Positions 1 through 11,934 of a DNA stretch of 64,000 nt are shown piece by piece. Location of the stretch: NCBI RefSeq assembly GCF_963259705.1, contig NC_081842.1, positions 92,928,433 through 92,992,432 of the forward strand, read 5' to 3'. The position numbers and the translations under genes are program-made. This DNA comes from Myotis daubentonii (lineage: Eukaryota; Chordata; Mammalia; Chiroptera; Vespertilionidae). Position 1 is the stretch's first letter, and every line of letters starts with the position of its first letter. The notes below the pieces were generated by a model. It ran no database searches, was not told the DNA's origin, and worked only from the letters and a program-made list of their open reading frames with translations.

Positions 1-232
1 TCTTTCAATTCACTTCTTTAAATTTTTATTTTCAGATAAGTGCTTATAACTTCACTATTATATATTTTCTATTATATCATTTAGAATTAAGATATTTTTT
101 AATTGAACCCTTGTAAATTTTAGCACAATTTAATAAATTATGCTAGAAGCAATTAAGATATTTTTCATGTAATGCAAATACATTTCAATTAATATTTTAT
201 TAATTTTTAATTTTTTAATATTTTAATTTGAA
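1..232. repeat. AT-rich segment with an inverted partner at 25827-26043
   Basis: Read by eye, this stretch matches the reverse complement of 25827-26043 at roughly 95% or better, without large gaps. The match starts at the window edge, so the full length is unknown, and it fades near 232. It has no coding capacity and no recognisable SINE or LINE motif. It may be an unnamed low-copy repeat, or host DNA copied by a mobile element. The partner lies directly behind a HeliBat that lost its 3' end. Confidence 0.8.
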
Positions 233-418
233 ATAATCTCATACATGTAAAAAAAACCTATAAAATACTACAGCATATTATATATACCCTTCATACAATT
301 TCTTAGGTGTTAATAATTTAAACATAACCATTATACAACTAACAAAATTTGGAATATATTTTTCTTATAATCTCTTTAATTTTACTTAATCTATTTACTT
401 TGTTTTTGTTAATCTTTA

Positions 419-604
419 CCCAAGGATATTTTTCCATTGAATTTTAGAGAGAGTGAAGGGAAAGGGAGAGAAACATTGATTGGTTGCCTCCTGCACATGT
501 TCTGATTGGGACTGGGGATCAAGGCAGCAAGTGAGGTACATGCCCTTGACTGGAATCGAACCTGGGACCCTTCAGTCCACGGGCTAATGCTCTATCCACT
601 GAGA
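419..604 (-). mobile_element. Ves SINE (tRNA-derived), minus strand
   Basis: Read on the minus strand, this has the Ves hallmarks. A tRNA-like head runs through CTCAGTGGATAGAGC-type sequence (here truncated at its first bases). It is followed by the B-box-like GGTTCGATTCCAGTCAAGGG block, a CTCTCTC-rich middle and a short AATATCC tail. Ves SINEs are pol III-transcribed retroposons mobilised by L1 and are abundant in vespertilionid bats. This copy is moderately diverged. Confidence 0.9.
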
Positions 605-614
605 ATAACAGGCT

Positions 615-765
615 GCAGCTTTATTCATTTACTTTTAATCTATATGTGTCTTTATATTTAAAGTGGGTTTTGTTTTTGATTCACCCTCATAATCTGTCTT
701 TTAATTGGTGCACTTATGCCACTGACTTTCAGAGTGCTTACTGATAGAATTACTGCCATATCAGG
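615..765 (-). mobile_element. L1 ORF2 fragment
   Basis: The plus strand reads like the complement of L1 ORF2, with phrases such as CTATATGTGTCTTTATATTTAAAG and TTTTAATTGGTGCACTTATG. It is cut on the right by a HeliBat. No open frame survives. Confidence 0.7.
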
Positions 766-1021
766 CTTCTGGGGCTTCTGGGGCCGGCCTGTTGCCCAGG
801 ATCGTATCCAATCCCGGGAGGCAGGCAGGCGGCTTCTGGGGTCACACATCGGGGCCTGGATGGTGGCTCATGCTGGTGGCTCACACTGTCCTGCCCTGCC
901 TGCAGTATGCAAATTAGCCACCATCTTTGTTGGTGGTTAATTTTCATATCATGCTGATTAGCCAATGGGAGGTGTAGTGAAGGTACAGTCAATTGCCATG
1001 TTTGTCCATTATTAGATAGGA
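766..1021 (-). mobile_element. HeliBat (5' end complete, 3' truncated)
   Basis: The right edge is the reverse complement of the HeliBat 5' terminus TCCTATCTAATAATGGAC. Next come the conserved TGGCAATTGACTGTACC and a TGCATATT-like stretch. The 3' hairpin and CTAG end are missing. It interrupts or abuts an L1 fragment. HeliBats are Helitrons that move by rolling-circle replication between A and T; this copy is nonautonomous. Confidence 0.85.
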
Positions 1022-4000
1022 CTAGATAGATACTCAGAGGGACCCAAAGTTACATAGAAAAAGTATTTTTGCCTTTAATGATATTTCAGCCTCGTTAATG
1101 TGTATAACAGTACAGAACATGCTAACTATATAGATTTTATGCATATTATAATTTAGGTGGAAAAGTTAAAACTCACCAACCTTTAATTCATTAAGATAGG
1201 TGCACACACATGCACACACACACAATTAGACAACTGAGGAGAAATATTCCATCTATTTTGGAAAAACTTTTCAGCATTTTTTTCCAATAAATGAACTTAT
1301 AAACGTTAGTCCATGTATTATACTTTGGGAGGGAAAATGAACAAAATAGGTACTATTTGTGGCTGGTTTACACTGTAACTGTACACAAAGTAATATTTCC
1401 AATTCTCTTGCTCTCCTACCTATCCTGTCTTTAGTCAGAACTTCAACTGGAAGTTAAATAGAAATTTAACTTACAACTTACCATCTCTAATGGGTTTGAG
1501 ACTTCTTGGTCCACACAAAATAGGGTTAATGAGTTTTTTAAAAGCTGATTTGAGTTGTTAGGATACACAGATCACATCTGAATGAGTACCGAGAACTATG
1601 GGAAAGTGCCCCTGTGAGCACATTTTGCAGATGTTATGGTTCTCCTGCCCTTCAGTCAGACTTCTACGACCTTGTGTCAATAGCAAATGCAAATGTATAA
1701 AAATATACTCATCAATGAGAGCTGATCAATTCTACAGTTTCAAAATTTCAGCTTCAGGATTAGTAATGTTAGCTACCTACTTGGGTATAATACTTTATGA
1801 TTATTTATTTGTATTTATTCATAACAACCCTAAATTCAATTTCTAGCCATCTCTGAGTTTTTATTTCTTCATTCCTAAGTCCAATCTCCTACATACATTT
1901 ATTTTTAAAATATCTTTCATGAGCACTCTTTCCTCTCTATTCACTTTATTCTCATCACAGCCTAGAATTACATAAAAGAAAACTACAATAATTTTATCAG
2001 ACTGTCACTGAATCCACCTTCACCCTCTCTCTCACACACATTTACATAGGAAACCTCCCAATTTTTTCTCATCATTAACTGAAAATATAAGCAGGACCCT
2101 GTCTCTCCTTCACAAGGTCTTTTCATATACAGATTCCAAGAAATCTGAGAAAGAAATGTACTCTATTCTATATTTACAAATGTAACTTAGATTTCTTTGT
2201 GGTATGGATTTTCATTTAGAATAATCTCTTTATTCTTTAAGTAGTCCCTCATGAGTTTCCTTATGCCTTGCAGACTCTTCTCTCTCCTGGCCACAAGGTC
2301 ACATCTCTTTCTCTTTAAAGTCTGTTTAAATGTACTTTCTCATGGAATTGTGTGTTATCCAAGTCAGAAATTTCCAGACAGTAAGTGGGATTGGTGAATT
2401 TCAACCATGTATTCTTCTGGGGATTATATTTTCTTTAGTGAAGATTCCTACCCAATCTCTCCACCAATACTATTGAATATGAGAATTGTTAATATCAATA
2501 ATGTCTAAACAATGTTCTTGAAAAGGCACTAGTCAGTTATATTACGGGGAGGCATAAAAATGTATTGAAAACTATTTAAATAGTATATTTATGGAGAGCA
2601 GCATATCTCACACTTAGATTTCCTTATACCTGGTATAAGATATTTGATTAGAAGCATTAAAGTAGCAATATATTATAAATATTACCCAAACAATAAATAT
2701 ATACTCTAGGTTCAATTAATGTCTAAATATGTGATTTTAAATATTGATATATATTGCAAGTATAAGAATTTTAATATTACTTTATGATGCAATGAGATAT
2801 AAAAAAGCCAATTTTTCCTACAGATATAATACATGATGTAGGAAGTAAACATGAGCAATGCTTGTAAACATGGAAGTGCCATTCAATTATATATTATACA
2901 ATAGATTGAGATATATTCTATAGTACCGTGGCACATCAAAATCAACCCTGGCCTGATTTGTTGTGTTCAAATATACATCAGAAAATGATACAAAGTGAGG
3001 AATGAAATGTAAAAGTAAATCAAGGTATGCAATATTATAGCAATATTTTTAGCATGCAAACATGTCAATATGAGTTCTGATTTAGTCACCTCATAAAATA
3101 GCAGCATCAAAACTGTCAACATTCATATAAAAGTTCTTCAAAGAAAATTGAGATTTTTATAAGAAATTGTGAGGTGGCATCATTCATTTTGAATGATAAA
3201 TAAAGCAATCTTTGAGAGCTGATAGAAGGTTGCCACTATTTCAGTGCAACATAGTTATGTTCTTTAGTATTCATTATGCATTTTCTTGTGATAATGTCAC
3301 AACAAAGTTTTCTGATCTGGGCAAAACCTATTTATAGGTAATTTATTTGGCAATTTTGTATGTGTCTGTGTATGTGTGTATGTTTGGCACCTAAGTGAAC
3401 ATACAATTTATTTAAATTGTAAAGGTTATTGAACAAAATCTATTAGTGATATTTAGCACATTTAAATGTAAACTATTATTTTACTGAAGATATTGAATAA
3501 TTCTAGCCCATACTTTATTCCTTTTTAATAGAAAAATTATATGAATTTATATTGAATCATGTTATCAGCTGAGATAATTATCAAATAGTTGTTAACAGAT
3601 GTGTATTTAGGGATCCAGTACCCAAAACAAAACAAAAGTCAATCTCCAAATGAGCTAGCTAAAACAAAAGCAAATTTAAAATATGCCACTCAAATTTCAC
3701 TTAATGCCCTTTATTATATCACCGTACACTAGTTATAAAACCATATGCTGTGAAAGAGAAAAGAATTTCAACAATAGAAGCCAAAGCAGGGAACTCTTTT
3801 CAAGTCTAAATGACAAAGTTCTTTCTCTGGTCATGAATAATAACAAGAAAAACTACCCATTACTCTGTATATTTTAAAATATCAATTTACATTTCAAAAG
3901 TGATTTAATACTCTGTTTTTAAATAATAATGATCCATAAGTTTTATTTTGTGTTTAAATAATAGTAAATGGTACTAAAAATTAAAATTAACAGCTATTTT

Positions 4001-4100
4001 GAAAATCCATGTTGCTACAAAAGAAAATTTTCAAACATACCATTTATTGCTAAAGTCCAGTAATCTTTAAACATACAAACAAAAAAACACACAAAAACTT
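1022..4100. other. Quiet AT-rich noncoding stretch
   Basis: I see no gene, no clear young transposon and no long open frame that looks coding. A short CA run lies near 1201-1226. The longest frames (for example 1598-1846) have no family resemblance and an AT-driven composition. Confidence 0.6.
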
Positions 4101-4143
4101 GCCCTGGCAGGTGGTGGCTTTGATTCCCAGGCAGGGCACATGT
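4101..4143 (+). mobile_element. Ves-like SINE fragment
   Basis: A GCCCTGGCAGG start followed by GATTCCCAGGCAGGGCACATG resembles a heavily deleted tRNA-related SINE head. It ends where L1 sequence begins. Confidence 0.4.
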
Positions 4144-4652
4144 CTTAGCTTATTTCGCTTAGCATGATACTCTCCAAGTCCCTCTATGTCTCAAAGGGTA
4201 AGAGAGCCTTCTTTTTTACTGCTGCTTCATATTCCGTGGTACCACAGCTTTTTTATCCACTCATCTACTGATGAGCTGTTTCCAGATCATAGCTATTATA
4301 AATTGTGCTGCTATGTAAATTGGGGTGCATACATTCTTTCTGATTGGTGTTTTGAAATTCTTAGGATATATTCCTAGAAGGGGGATCACTGGGTCAAAAG
4401 GCAGTTCCATTTTTAATTTTTTGAGGGAACTCCATACTGTTTTCCATAATGGCTACACCAGTCTGCATTCCCACCAGCAGTGTACTAGGGCTATTCCCTT
4501 TTCTCCATATCATGGCCAGCACTTGTTATTTGTTGATTTGTTGATGATAGCCATTCTAACAGGTATGTGGTAATACCTCATTGCTGTTTTCATTTTCATC
4601 TCTCTGATGATCAGTGACTTTGACATTTTTTCATATGTCTGTTGGCTGCAGA
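4144..4652 (-). mobile_element. L1 ORF2 3' portion
   Basis: The minus strand encodes the familiar C-terminal part of L1 ORF2, broken by stops. On the plus strand it reads from CTTAGCTTATTTCGCTTAGC to ATATGTCTGTTGGC. The 3' UTR is absent. It abuts plus-oriented L1 at about 4653, the arrangement expected of a 5'-inverted (twin-primed) insertion, although two separate insertions are possible. Confidence 0.85.
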
Positions 4653-5832
4653 ATATACATCCTTTGAAGTGCACATGGGTCATTCTCAAAGATAGACCAC
4701 ATGTTATGAAACAAAACTAGTCTCTACAAATTTAAGAAGATTGAAGTCGTACCAAACATCTCAGATCACAGTGGAATGAAATTAGAAATCAAGTACAGTA
4801 AAAACACTCAAAAACATTCAAACACCTGGAGGCTAAGTAGCATGTTATTAAACAATTAATGGGTTACCAATGAGATCAAGAAATAGAAACTTCCTGAAAA
4901 CAAATGAAAATGAACTCACAACAACCCAAAATCTCTGGGACATAGCAAAAGCTGTCCTAAGAGGGAAGTGCATAGCACTACAGGCCTACGTCAAAAAATA
5001 AGAAATATTAATAATAAACTTTTTAACCCTATAACTTGAATTAGAAAGATAATAAGAAAAGCCCAGAGAAAGTGGAAGGAAGGAAATAATAAAGATTAGA
5101 GCAGAAATAACTGACATAGAGACTAAAAAAAAGACAGAAAAAAATCAGTGAAACCAAGAGCTGGTTCTTTGAAAGGATAAACAAAATTGATGAACTGTTA
5201 ACCAAACTTGTCAAGAAACAAAGAGAGAGGATCCAAGTAAATAAAATCAGGAACAACTCGCCCCTCAGAAATACAAAGTATTGTAAGAAAATACTATGAA
5301 CAATTATATTCCAAGAAGCTGGACAATGTGGATGAAATGGACAAATTCCTAGAAAAATGTAATCTCCCAAAACTGAATCGGGGGGGGAGGGGGGAGAAGA
5401 AAACCCAAATAGGCCAGTAACAAATGAAGAAACAGAAGCAATAATCAAAAAACTCCCAGCAAACTAAAACCCTTGTCCAGATGGCTTCACAGAAGCATTT
5501 ATCAAAGAGAACTAACAGCTATACTCTTCAAACTATTCCGAAAATTTCAAGAGGAAGGAACACTTTATTGAATATAAAATTAGTTGTTGCCAGCTGAGTT
5601 CAGCGTTTTCTGATTCTAAAACCAGATAAAGACACTACAAAGAAAGAAAATTGCAGGCCAGTATTCCTGATGAACATAGATGCTAAAATCCTCAACAAAA
5701 TATTAGCAAATCAGATCCAGCAATATATTTAAAATATCATACACCATGACCAAATGTTATTTATTCCAGGCATGCAAGGCTGGTACAATATTCACAAATC
5801 AATAAATGCGATATATCACATAAACAACTTGT
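4653..5832 (+). mobile_element. L1 ORF2 central portion, degraded
   Basis: The sequence follows L1 ORF2 from GTGCACATGGGTCATTCTC through GGAAGGAAATAATAAAG, CCAGATGGCTTCAC and GGTACAATATTCACAAATC, which cover the region leading into the reverse transcriptase domain. Frameshifts and stops are frequent. A G-run lies near 5380-5392. It could be the inverted 5' half of the L1 to its left. Confidence 0.85.
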
Positions 5833-6836
5833 TGCTTTTACTTTTGATGTCAAATTCAAAGATCATCACCAAGACTTATGTCAAGGGAAGTTTAAGGTTT
5901 CAGGCATTATATTTAAAGTTTTTAGTTTATGTTGAGTTAATTTTTGTGTAGAGTCAGTTTCATTCTTTCGCATATAGCTGTCCAGTTTTCCCAGCACCAT
6001 TTATTGCAAAGACTGTCCTTTCCCCACTGTATGTTCCTGACTCCTTTGCATAAATTTATCTTATATGTGTGGGTTTATTTCTGGGCTCTCTGTTTTGTTC
6101 CATTGATCGATGTGTTTGTTTTATGCCAATGTCATATTGTTTAAACTACTAAAGCTTTGTAATAAAATGTGAAATAAAAAAGTGGATGCTTCAAGCTTTG
6201 TTCTTCTTTCTCCAAAATGCTTTTGTTATTTTGGGTCTTTTGTAGTTCTATATAAATTTTAGGATTGTTTGTTTTATTTACCTGAAAATGCCTTTAAAAT
6301 TTTGATAGGGATTGAATTGAAATTGTATATGGCTTTGAGTAATATGGGTATTTTAACAACATGAATTATTTCAATACATGAACATAAAGTGTCTTTCTAT
6401 TTGTATATTTTTTATTTTATTTCTGTGAACAAGCTCTTACGGTTTTTGTTGTATAGATCTTTAACTTTCTTGGTTAAATTTGTTTATGTTTTTTTGTTTA
6501 TTTGTTTGGTTTTTGTGCTGATACTGTTGAAAATGAGATAGTTTTCTTTATTTGATTTTCAGATGTCTTGTTATTAGTGTGTAGAAATGCAACTCATTTC
6601 TGAATGTGGATTGTATATCCTGGAAGTTTATACAGTTTTTTGATTAGTTCCCACAGTTTTTTAATGAATCTTGGGATTTTATGTACATACATAAAAAATA
6701 ATATCATCTCCAAATAGTAACGTTTTAACCTACTCCTTTCCAATTGCTTGCTAGATATTTGTTTTGCCTAATTGCTATTACTAGGACTTTCTGTGTTATA
6801 TTGAATGAGTCAGAAAGTGGGCATTCTTGACTTGTT
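5833..6836 (-). mobile_element. Old L1 ORF2 fragment, left of a solo LTR
   Basis: The plus strand reads as the complement of ORF2, including CAGTTTTCCCAGCACCATTTA and GGGTTTATTTCTGGGCTCTC. It continues after the LTR at 7507. The sequence stops at CTTGTTCCAG, where the LTR entered. Confidence 0.85.
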
Positions 6837-6840
6837 CCAG
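6837..6840. repeat. Target-site duplication CCAG, left copy
   Basis: CCAG occurs here and at 7503-7506. Removing the LTR and one CCAG restores continuous L1 sequence. That supports a 4-bp duplication made by a retroviral-type integrase. Confidence 0.7.
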
Positions 6841-7502
6841 TGATAGGGAAAATGAGACATTTTGGGGGTCTAGCAATCTGAACCTGTGCCATTAACCTAA
6901 TACACATTCTTATTAGCCAATAGTCTAGTCTAGTGATGGCGAACCTATGACACGCGTGTCAGAGGTGACAGGCGAACTCATTTTTTTGGTTGATTTTTTT
7001 CTTTGTTAAATGGCATTTAAATATATAAAATAAACATCAAAAATATAAGTCTTTGTTTTATTACGGTTACAAATACCAAAAAATTTCTATATGTGACACA
7101 GCACCAGAGTTAAGTTAGGGTTTTTCAAAATGCTGACACGCCGAGCTCCAAAGGTTCGCCATCACTGATCTCTAATTGTCTGGTCCTGAAGGACCTATTT
7201 ACTCCCATTGTACGGAGGCCATAAACTATCCCAAGACAGAGTTATCAGAGCTGGCGCCAGGCCAGGCTTTTAGTTGTGGTCTCAAGGCCACAGCACAAGG
7301 GGCTCTTTAAGAGCTTGCAAAGGGGATCAGAAAAACCCTTATTTGGGAGACAAATAACTGGAAAAAGTATAAATAGGGAATGCTTCCTCCATGTTTTTTG
7401 CTCAGAATTTGAAAAACATTTTTCTCTGGGTCCGCGCGCAATAATAATAATAAAGTGCAACGCCATAAGCGCTGCTTGGTTTTTCTCCGTTCTTCCGTAA
7501 CA
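6841..7502 (+). mobile_element. Solo LTR of an endogenous retrovirus, with a hAT element inside
   Basis: The element starts TGATAGGG and ends GTAACA, with 4-bp CCAG duplications and continuous L1 on both sides. A TATA-like AAGTATAAATAGGG lies near 7362. A poly(A)-signal region (AATAATAATAATAAAG) lies near 7440-7455, so transcription would run on the plus strand. Without the hAT insert (6931-7167) the LTR is about 420 bp. No internal retroviral region is present, as expected after recombination between two LTRs. I cannot name the family. Confidence 0.75.
6931..7167. mobile_element. Nonautonomous hAT element
   Basis: Terminal inverted repeats are about 15 bp. The left reads TAGTGATGGCGAACC and the right, reverse-complemented, CAGTGATGGCGAACC, so only the first base of the left end has changed. 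The element is 237 bp and noncoding, with an AT-rich centre. The expected 8-bp duplication is not recognisable. It sits inside the solo LTR and is therefore younger than it. Confidence 0.8.
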
Positions 7503-9017
7503 CCAGGATTTTACGGAAAAGCTTGCAGCTTTTAACTATTGAGTATAAAATTAGTTCTGGACTTGCCATATATGGCATCTATTACGTGGAAGTGCTTTCC
7601 CTCTATACCTGCTTTGTTGAGAGTTTTTATCATAAAAGTATATTGAACTATGTCAAATGCTTAACCTGCAATTATTGTTCTGACTGATCTATAGATGTGG
7701 AACTATCCTGTATCCCATGAATAAAAACACTTGAGCCATGTTTATCATCATTTTAATGTGTTGTTAAATTTGGTTGCTAATATTTTGTTGAGGATTTTTG
7801 TATCTATGTTCATCAATGCCTGTACTCTTTTATTCTTGTGTTACCCTTGTCTGGTTTTGGTATTAGGGTAATGTTAAGCTCATAATACAACTTTGAAAGA
7901 TATCATTTCTCTTTTATTTTTTGAAGAGTTTGAGAAGGATTGATGTTAATTATCTTTTGAATTTATAATATAGTTCACTGGTATTAGATTTTTCTTTGTT
8001 GAGAAATTTTTTATTAGTGATTCAATATTCTTACTAGTATCGATTTAATCAGATTTTCTGTTTCATCATGATTCATCCTTTGTGGATTATATGTTTTAGA
8101 AATGTATCCATTTCTTCTAGATTGTTTTATTTGTTAGTATATGATTGTTAATAGCAGTCTTTTATGATTCTTTGCACTTCTGTGTTATTAGTTGTACTAT
8201 CTCCTGTTTTATTTTTTATTGTATTTATTTTTTCTTGGTCAGTCATTCTAAAAGTTTGCCAATTTGTTAATCTTTTAAATAACCAGATCTTAGTTTTATT
8301 GACCATTTATATTATTTGTCTCTATTTTATTTATTTCTGTTTCAATCTTGTTATTTTCTTTGTTCTACTTAATTTTGGCTCTTTGTCTTCTTTCTCCAGT
8401 TCCTTGAGGTGTAAAGTTAGGTTTTTTCCTTTTGAGATATTTATTCTTTCTTGAATTAAGCATTTATCATTAAGAATTACTTTTGCTGTATCTCATTAAT
8501 TTTGGTATATTTCCATTTTTTTTTGTCTCAATGTACATTTTATTTATCTTTTGGTTTCTGCCTTGGCCCAATGGTTTTTCAATAGCATGCCATTTATTCT
8601 CCACATATTTGTGAATTTTTCTGTTCTCTCTGTGTAATTGATTTCTAGTTTCATACTATTGTGGTCAGAAGATGTGCTTTATATGATTTCAGTCCTCTTT
8701 AACTTATTAAGACTTTTTGTAGCCTTAACATGATCTATCCTGGAAAATGTTGCATGTGTACATGAGGGGAATATATATTTAGATCCTTTTGGGTGGAATG
8801 TTCTTTATATATCTGTAAGGTTCATGATGTCTAATGTGTTGTTTATGGCTGATGTTCCCGTATTGAATTTCTGTCTGATGATCTAGCCATTGATGCTGGT
8901 GGGGTAAAAATTCTTTTACTACTATTGAGTTGCTGTTTACCTCTTTCTTTAGGTATGTTAATATTAGCATTTTAATATATGTGCTCTTATGTTGGGTGCA
9001 TTAATATTTACAAATGT
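7503..9017 (-). mobile_element. Old L1 ORF2 fragment, right of the solo LTR
   Basis: This continues the L1 interrupted at 6836. Complementary ORF2 phrases include GAGAGTTTTTATCATAAAAG and TTGTGGTCAGAAGATGTGC, and it ends near AATATTTACAAATGTC. Many stops break the reading frame. The minus-strand frame at 8779-8970 is one remnant. Confidence 0.85.
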
Positions 9018-9039
9018 CTTCAAACCTATGAACACAAGC

Positions 9040-9300
9040 AGAAGTTCTATGTTGCATTTTTGAGGTAGAATTCCTCCTTCTTGAGAAACCTCAGTCTTTT
9101 TTCTTAAGACCTTCAACTAATTGGATGAGATCTACATGCATTATAAAGGGTGATCTCCTTGACTGGCAGTCAATGAATTATAAAAAGTATCTTCACAGGC
9201 ACACCAAGACTACTGTTTGATCACACTATCATATCTACCATCATCAATTTATAAGTGAACATGTTCCTCTTTAACAGTAATAACCTTTAGATACTTAATT
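9040..9300. repeat. Possible ancient LTR-type mammalian repeat
   Basis: The order of AATTCCTCCTTCTTGAG, AACCTCAGTCTTTTTTCTTAAG and ACCTTCAACTAATTGGATGAG recalls a common old mammalian interspersed repeat, probably LTR-derived. I cannot assign the subfamily. Confidence 0.35.
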
Positions 9301-10417
9301 TCTCCTTTTCTCCCGGAAAGATATATTGTTTTACATTTGAAAGTATACTGATCATCAAATTATGATAATAAACTGTATTTTAAGTTTTAAGTTTCATGTG
9401 GTCAAAGGCTTAGGTCTTAAAAAATTTTGCCTGATTAAGTTGGAATTGTAAATATTTGTAGTGTAATTGATTAAATACTATAGAGAACATATTGATGAAT
9501 TTATTAAAAATAAAAAGGCAATTTTTTAAATTTATTTTTTAATAGGCTAAGCTGTTTTACTGTTAGTTCATGTGCTCAGAATTGATTACTAGTTGGAAGA
9601 TTTTTATGTACTGCTAAGACTCAGTGGAAAAATAGTGCAAAGATGATTGGGGTCACGAGTGAAGCTTGTGAAAGAGTGTTAATGATTTTTGCTAAGGGTA
9701 TTATTAATAGAGGATAGAGAGATGCACATTAAGTTTATCTAAAATAATAAGCAGAAAGGATCGTTTCAAGTGATTTCAAGAGACTTACTCCCTCGGGTAT
9801 TCTAGTTATAGAAGGAACCACCACAGATGCCTAAACTGGAGGCATAGCTGGTTTGGTTGAAGAAGCAAAGAAATCAATGTGCTTTAGAAGAGTGACTGTG
9901 AGGTGAGTTCTAATAGTTTATAAATCATGTAGTGGCTAGTAGGCCATTTTAAGGATTTAGATTTTATAAAGAAATTTTCATAGGGTTGATCTGATTTGAT
10001 TTGACATTTTAATGGGGTATGTCTGGCAACTGTGTAGAAAATAGATGGGGAGCAAAGGTTAAGGCTAGGAGAGCAATCACAATGATATCACAATAACCCA
10101 GGTGAGAGATGGCAGTTACACAGAACAAATTGTTAGCAGTGGCAGTAGTGGGAACTGATTGGAATAATAGTATGTTCTGACAGGTGGAGTATGATGGAAA
10201 GAGAAGTATCAAGAGTTTTACAAATTGTTTTAAGGTGAGTGAGCATTAATTGAGATAGGGAAGATTTCAAAAGAAGAAAGCTTGAGCCATATTCAGTGCT
10301 TTTTTTAACATAAGGAAAACAGAAATAATATTGAGAGACAATTAGCTACAAAATTACATTGCTAAACTGAGAGAAATAATTTTCTATTAATGTGATAGAC
10401 AACAGCCTAATACAATG
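9301..10417. other. Unassigned noncoding stretch
   Basis: I see no gene. Parts of 9980-10230 have the feel of an old interspersed repeat, but I cannot place them. Base composition is ordinary and the open frames are short. Confidence 0.5.
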
Positions 10418-10505
10418 ATTAAACAGGTGATGTATTATAGAATTGTACATCTGAAACCTATATAATTTTTAACCAATGTCATCCCAGTAAATTCTGTAAA
10501 AAAGA
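10418..10505 (+). mobile_element. L1 3' UTR tail
   Basis: TGATGTATTATAGAATTGTAC, CTGAAACCTATATAATTTTT and AACCAATGTCATCCCAGTAAA in that order are typical of the extreme 3' end of carnivore and bat L1s, ending in an A-rich run. Confidence 0.75.
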
Positions 10506-10521
10506 AAAGAGCTCATATGTA

Positions 10522-10712
10522 TCCTATATAATAAAACCCTAATATGCAAATCGACCAAACAGTGGAACCACCAGTGGAATGACTGGTAGCTATGACACAC
10601 ACTGACCACCAGAGGGCAGATGCTCAATGCAGGAGCTGCCCCACAGAGGGAGGCCACCTGCGGAGGGCGCAGGCCTGGTTGAAGGACCCCCCTGCCCCTG
10701 CACTCACTTCAT
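10522..10712 (+). mobile_element. HeliBat, 3' end lost within the hairpin
   Basis: It begins TCCTATATAATAAAACCC and carries ATATGCAAAT plus the CTGACCACCAGAGGGCAGA motif. It then jumps to the 3' portion (GGAGGGCGCAGGCC) and reaches the terminal hairpin TTCATGCACCA. The final GGGCCTCTAG is missing, and a retrocopy-like block starts at that point. Confidence 0.85.
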
Positions 10713-11053
10713 GCACCATTCTGTGATCCTGTTACATGTCTATCTAGATGGGTGCACATCTCATAGGCTTCACTTTGGACACTGGGACACTGAAGCCCAG
10801 ACATAGTACATCTTAAAGGCACACAGCAGCCACAGTTTCAGGCAACTACTCAGTGGTGGGGGGAAGTGCTGACCCGGGGGCTGATGGTTTCTTTGGGGAG
10901 ATGGGTCCTACAGAGTTAGAAATATGCACCTGAATCTCTAGGAGGGACAGGGGAGGGATTCAGGCTTGGGAGGGAGATGCAGGGATTATCTTTGCTTAAA
11001 TGGTTGTGAATAAATGTCAGTAATAAAGGGAACCTGAATGTTAAAAAAAAAAA
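10713..11053 (+). pseudogene. Poly(A)-ended block, candidate processed 3' UTR copy
   Basis: This block is more GC-rich than its surroundings and is not a repeat I recognise. It ends with an AATAAA signal near 11020, then a short spacer and a run of about eleven A's. That is the layout of a reverse-transcribed mRNA 3' end. The source gene is not recognisable and no target duplication was found. It may have been inserted into, or captured by, the adjoining HeliBat, because its start coincides with the loss of the HeliBat's last bases. Confidence 0.5.
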
Positions 11054-11326
11054 TGAGTACACTTATACACCATAAAGATGTTGATGATATAAGTTTGTTT
11101 AACCATCTTTTATTAACTAAGAGCCTTAAAGTATTAATTGACTTTTACCCAGAAATTCCAATCATAATGAAAAACATAGTAAAAACATTAAAAATGTTAT
11201 AATTTCTTTATAATGGTGAGGAAAAGGAGAACAATATATATGCCCAACAACCAAGTTTACATTAATTTAAAAGAGAGACAGAGATAATTATATACATGTA
11301 CAATTTCTGACTTGATTCACTTTTAT

Positions 11327-11549
11327 TTATTTATCTTTAAAATATATTTTTATTGATTTCAGAGAGGAAAGAAGAGGGAGAGAGAGATAGAAACATCAAT
11401 GATGTGAGAATCATTGCTTGGCTGCCTCCTGCACGTCCCCTACTGGGGATCAAGCCCACAACTTGGGCATGTGCCCTTGACCAGAATCAAATCCAGGACC
11501 TTTCAGTCCTTAGGCTGACACTCTATCCACTGAGCCAAATCGGCCGTGC
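11327..11549 (-). mobile_element. Ves SINE with target duplications
   Basis: The minus-strand tRNA-like head contains CTCAGTGGATAGAGTG and the tail lies at 11330-11350. CTTGATTCACTTTTA flanks it at 11311-11325 and 11550-11564, a 15-bp duplication expected of L1-driven retroposition. Confidence 0.93.
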
Positions 11550-11564
11550 CTTGATTCACTTTTA

Positions 11565-11934
11565 GATAGCATGATTCTGCACTATATATATAATTCAGTA
11601 GTTTGCAGATTATTTTAAATAATAAACATTTTTAACTTTTATAATCAGAAAATAAAACAAAGCACTAGATTATATATTGTAACAAAATATATTTAAAGAA
11701 ATACAATAAATATATTTATGAATTTTAGCATTAAAAATGTTGATGCCAGAAGAAACAAAATCAAACATAAAAGAGGCTATCGTCTATATATCTATCTTTA
11801 GTCTGTTCTTATTACTTTCTGATTCCATGTTTGTTAATTTGTTTACTCAGTAAAATGTATATGTAACCCCAAATCAATACTCATGTTATTTTCACACTCA
11901 TTTGCAGATATTTTTCTAAGAGCAGCAAAAATTT
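11565..11934. other. Unassigned AT-rich stretch
   Basis: No gene, RNA or recognisable transposon is seen here. Confidence 0.5.
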
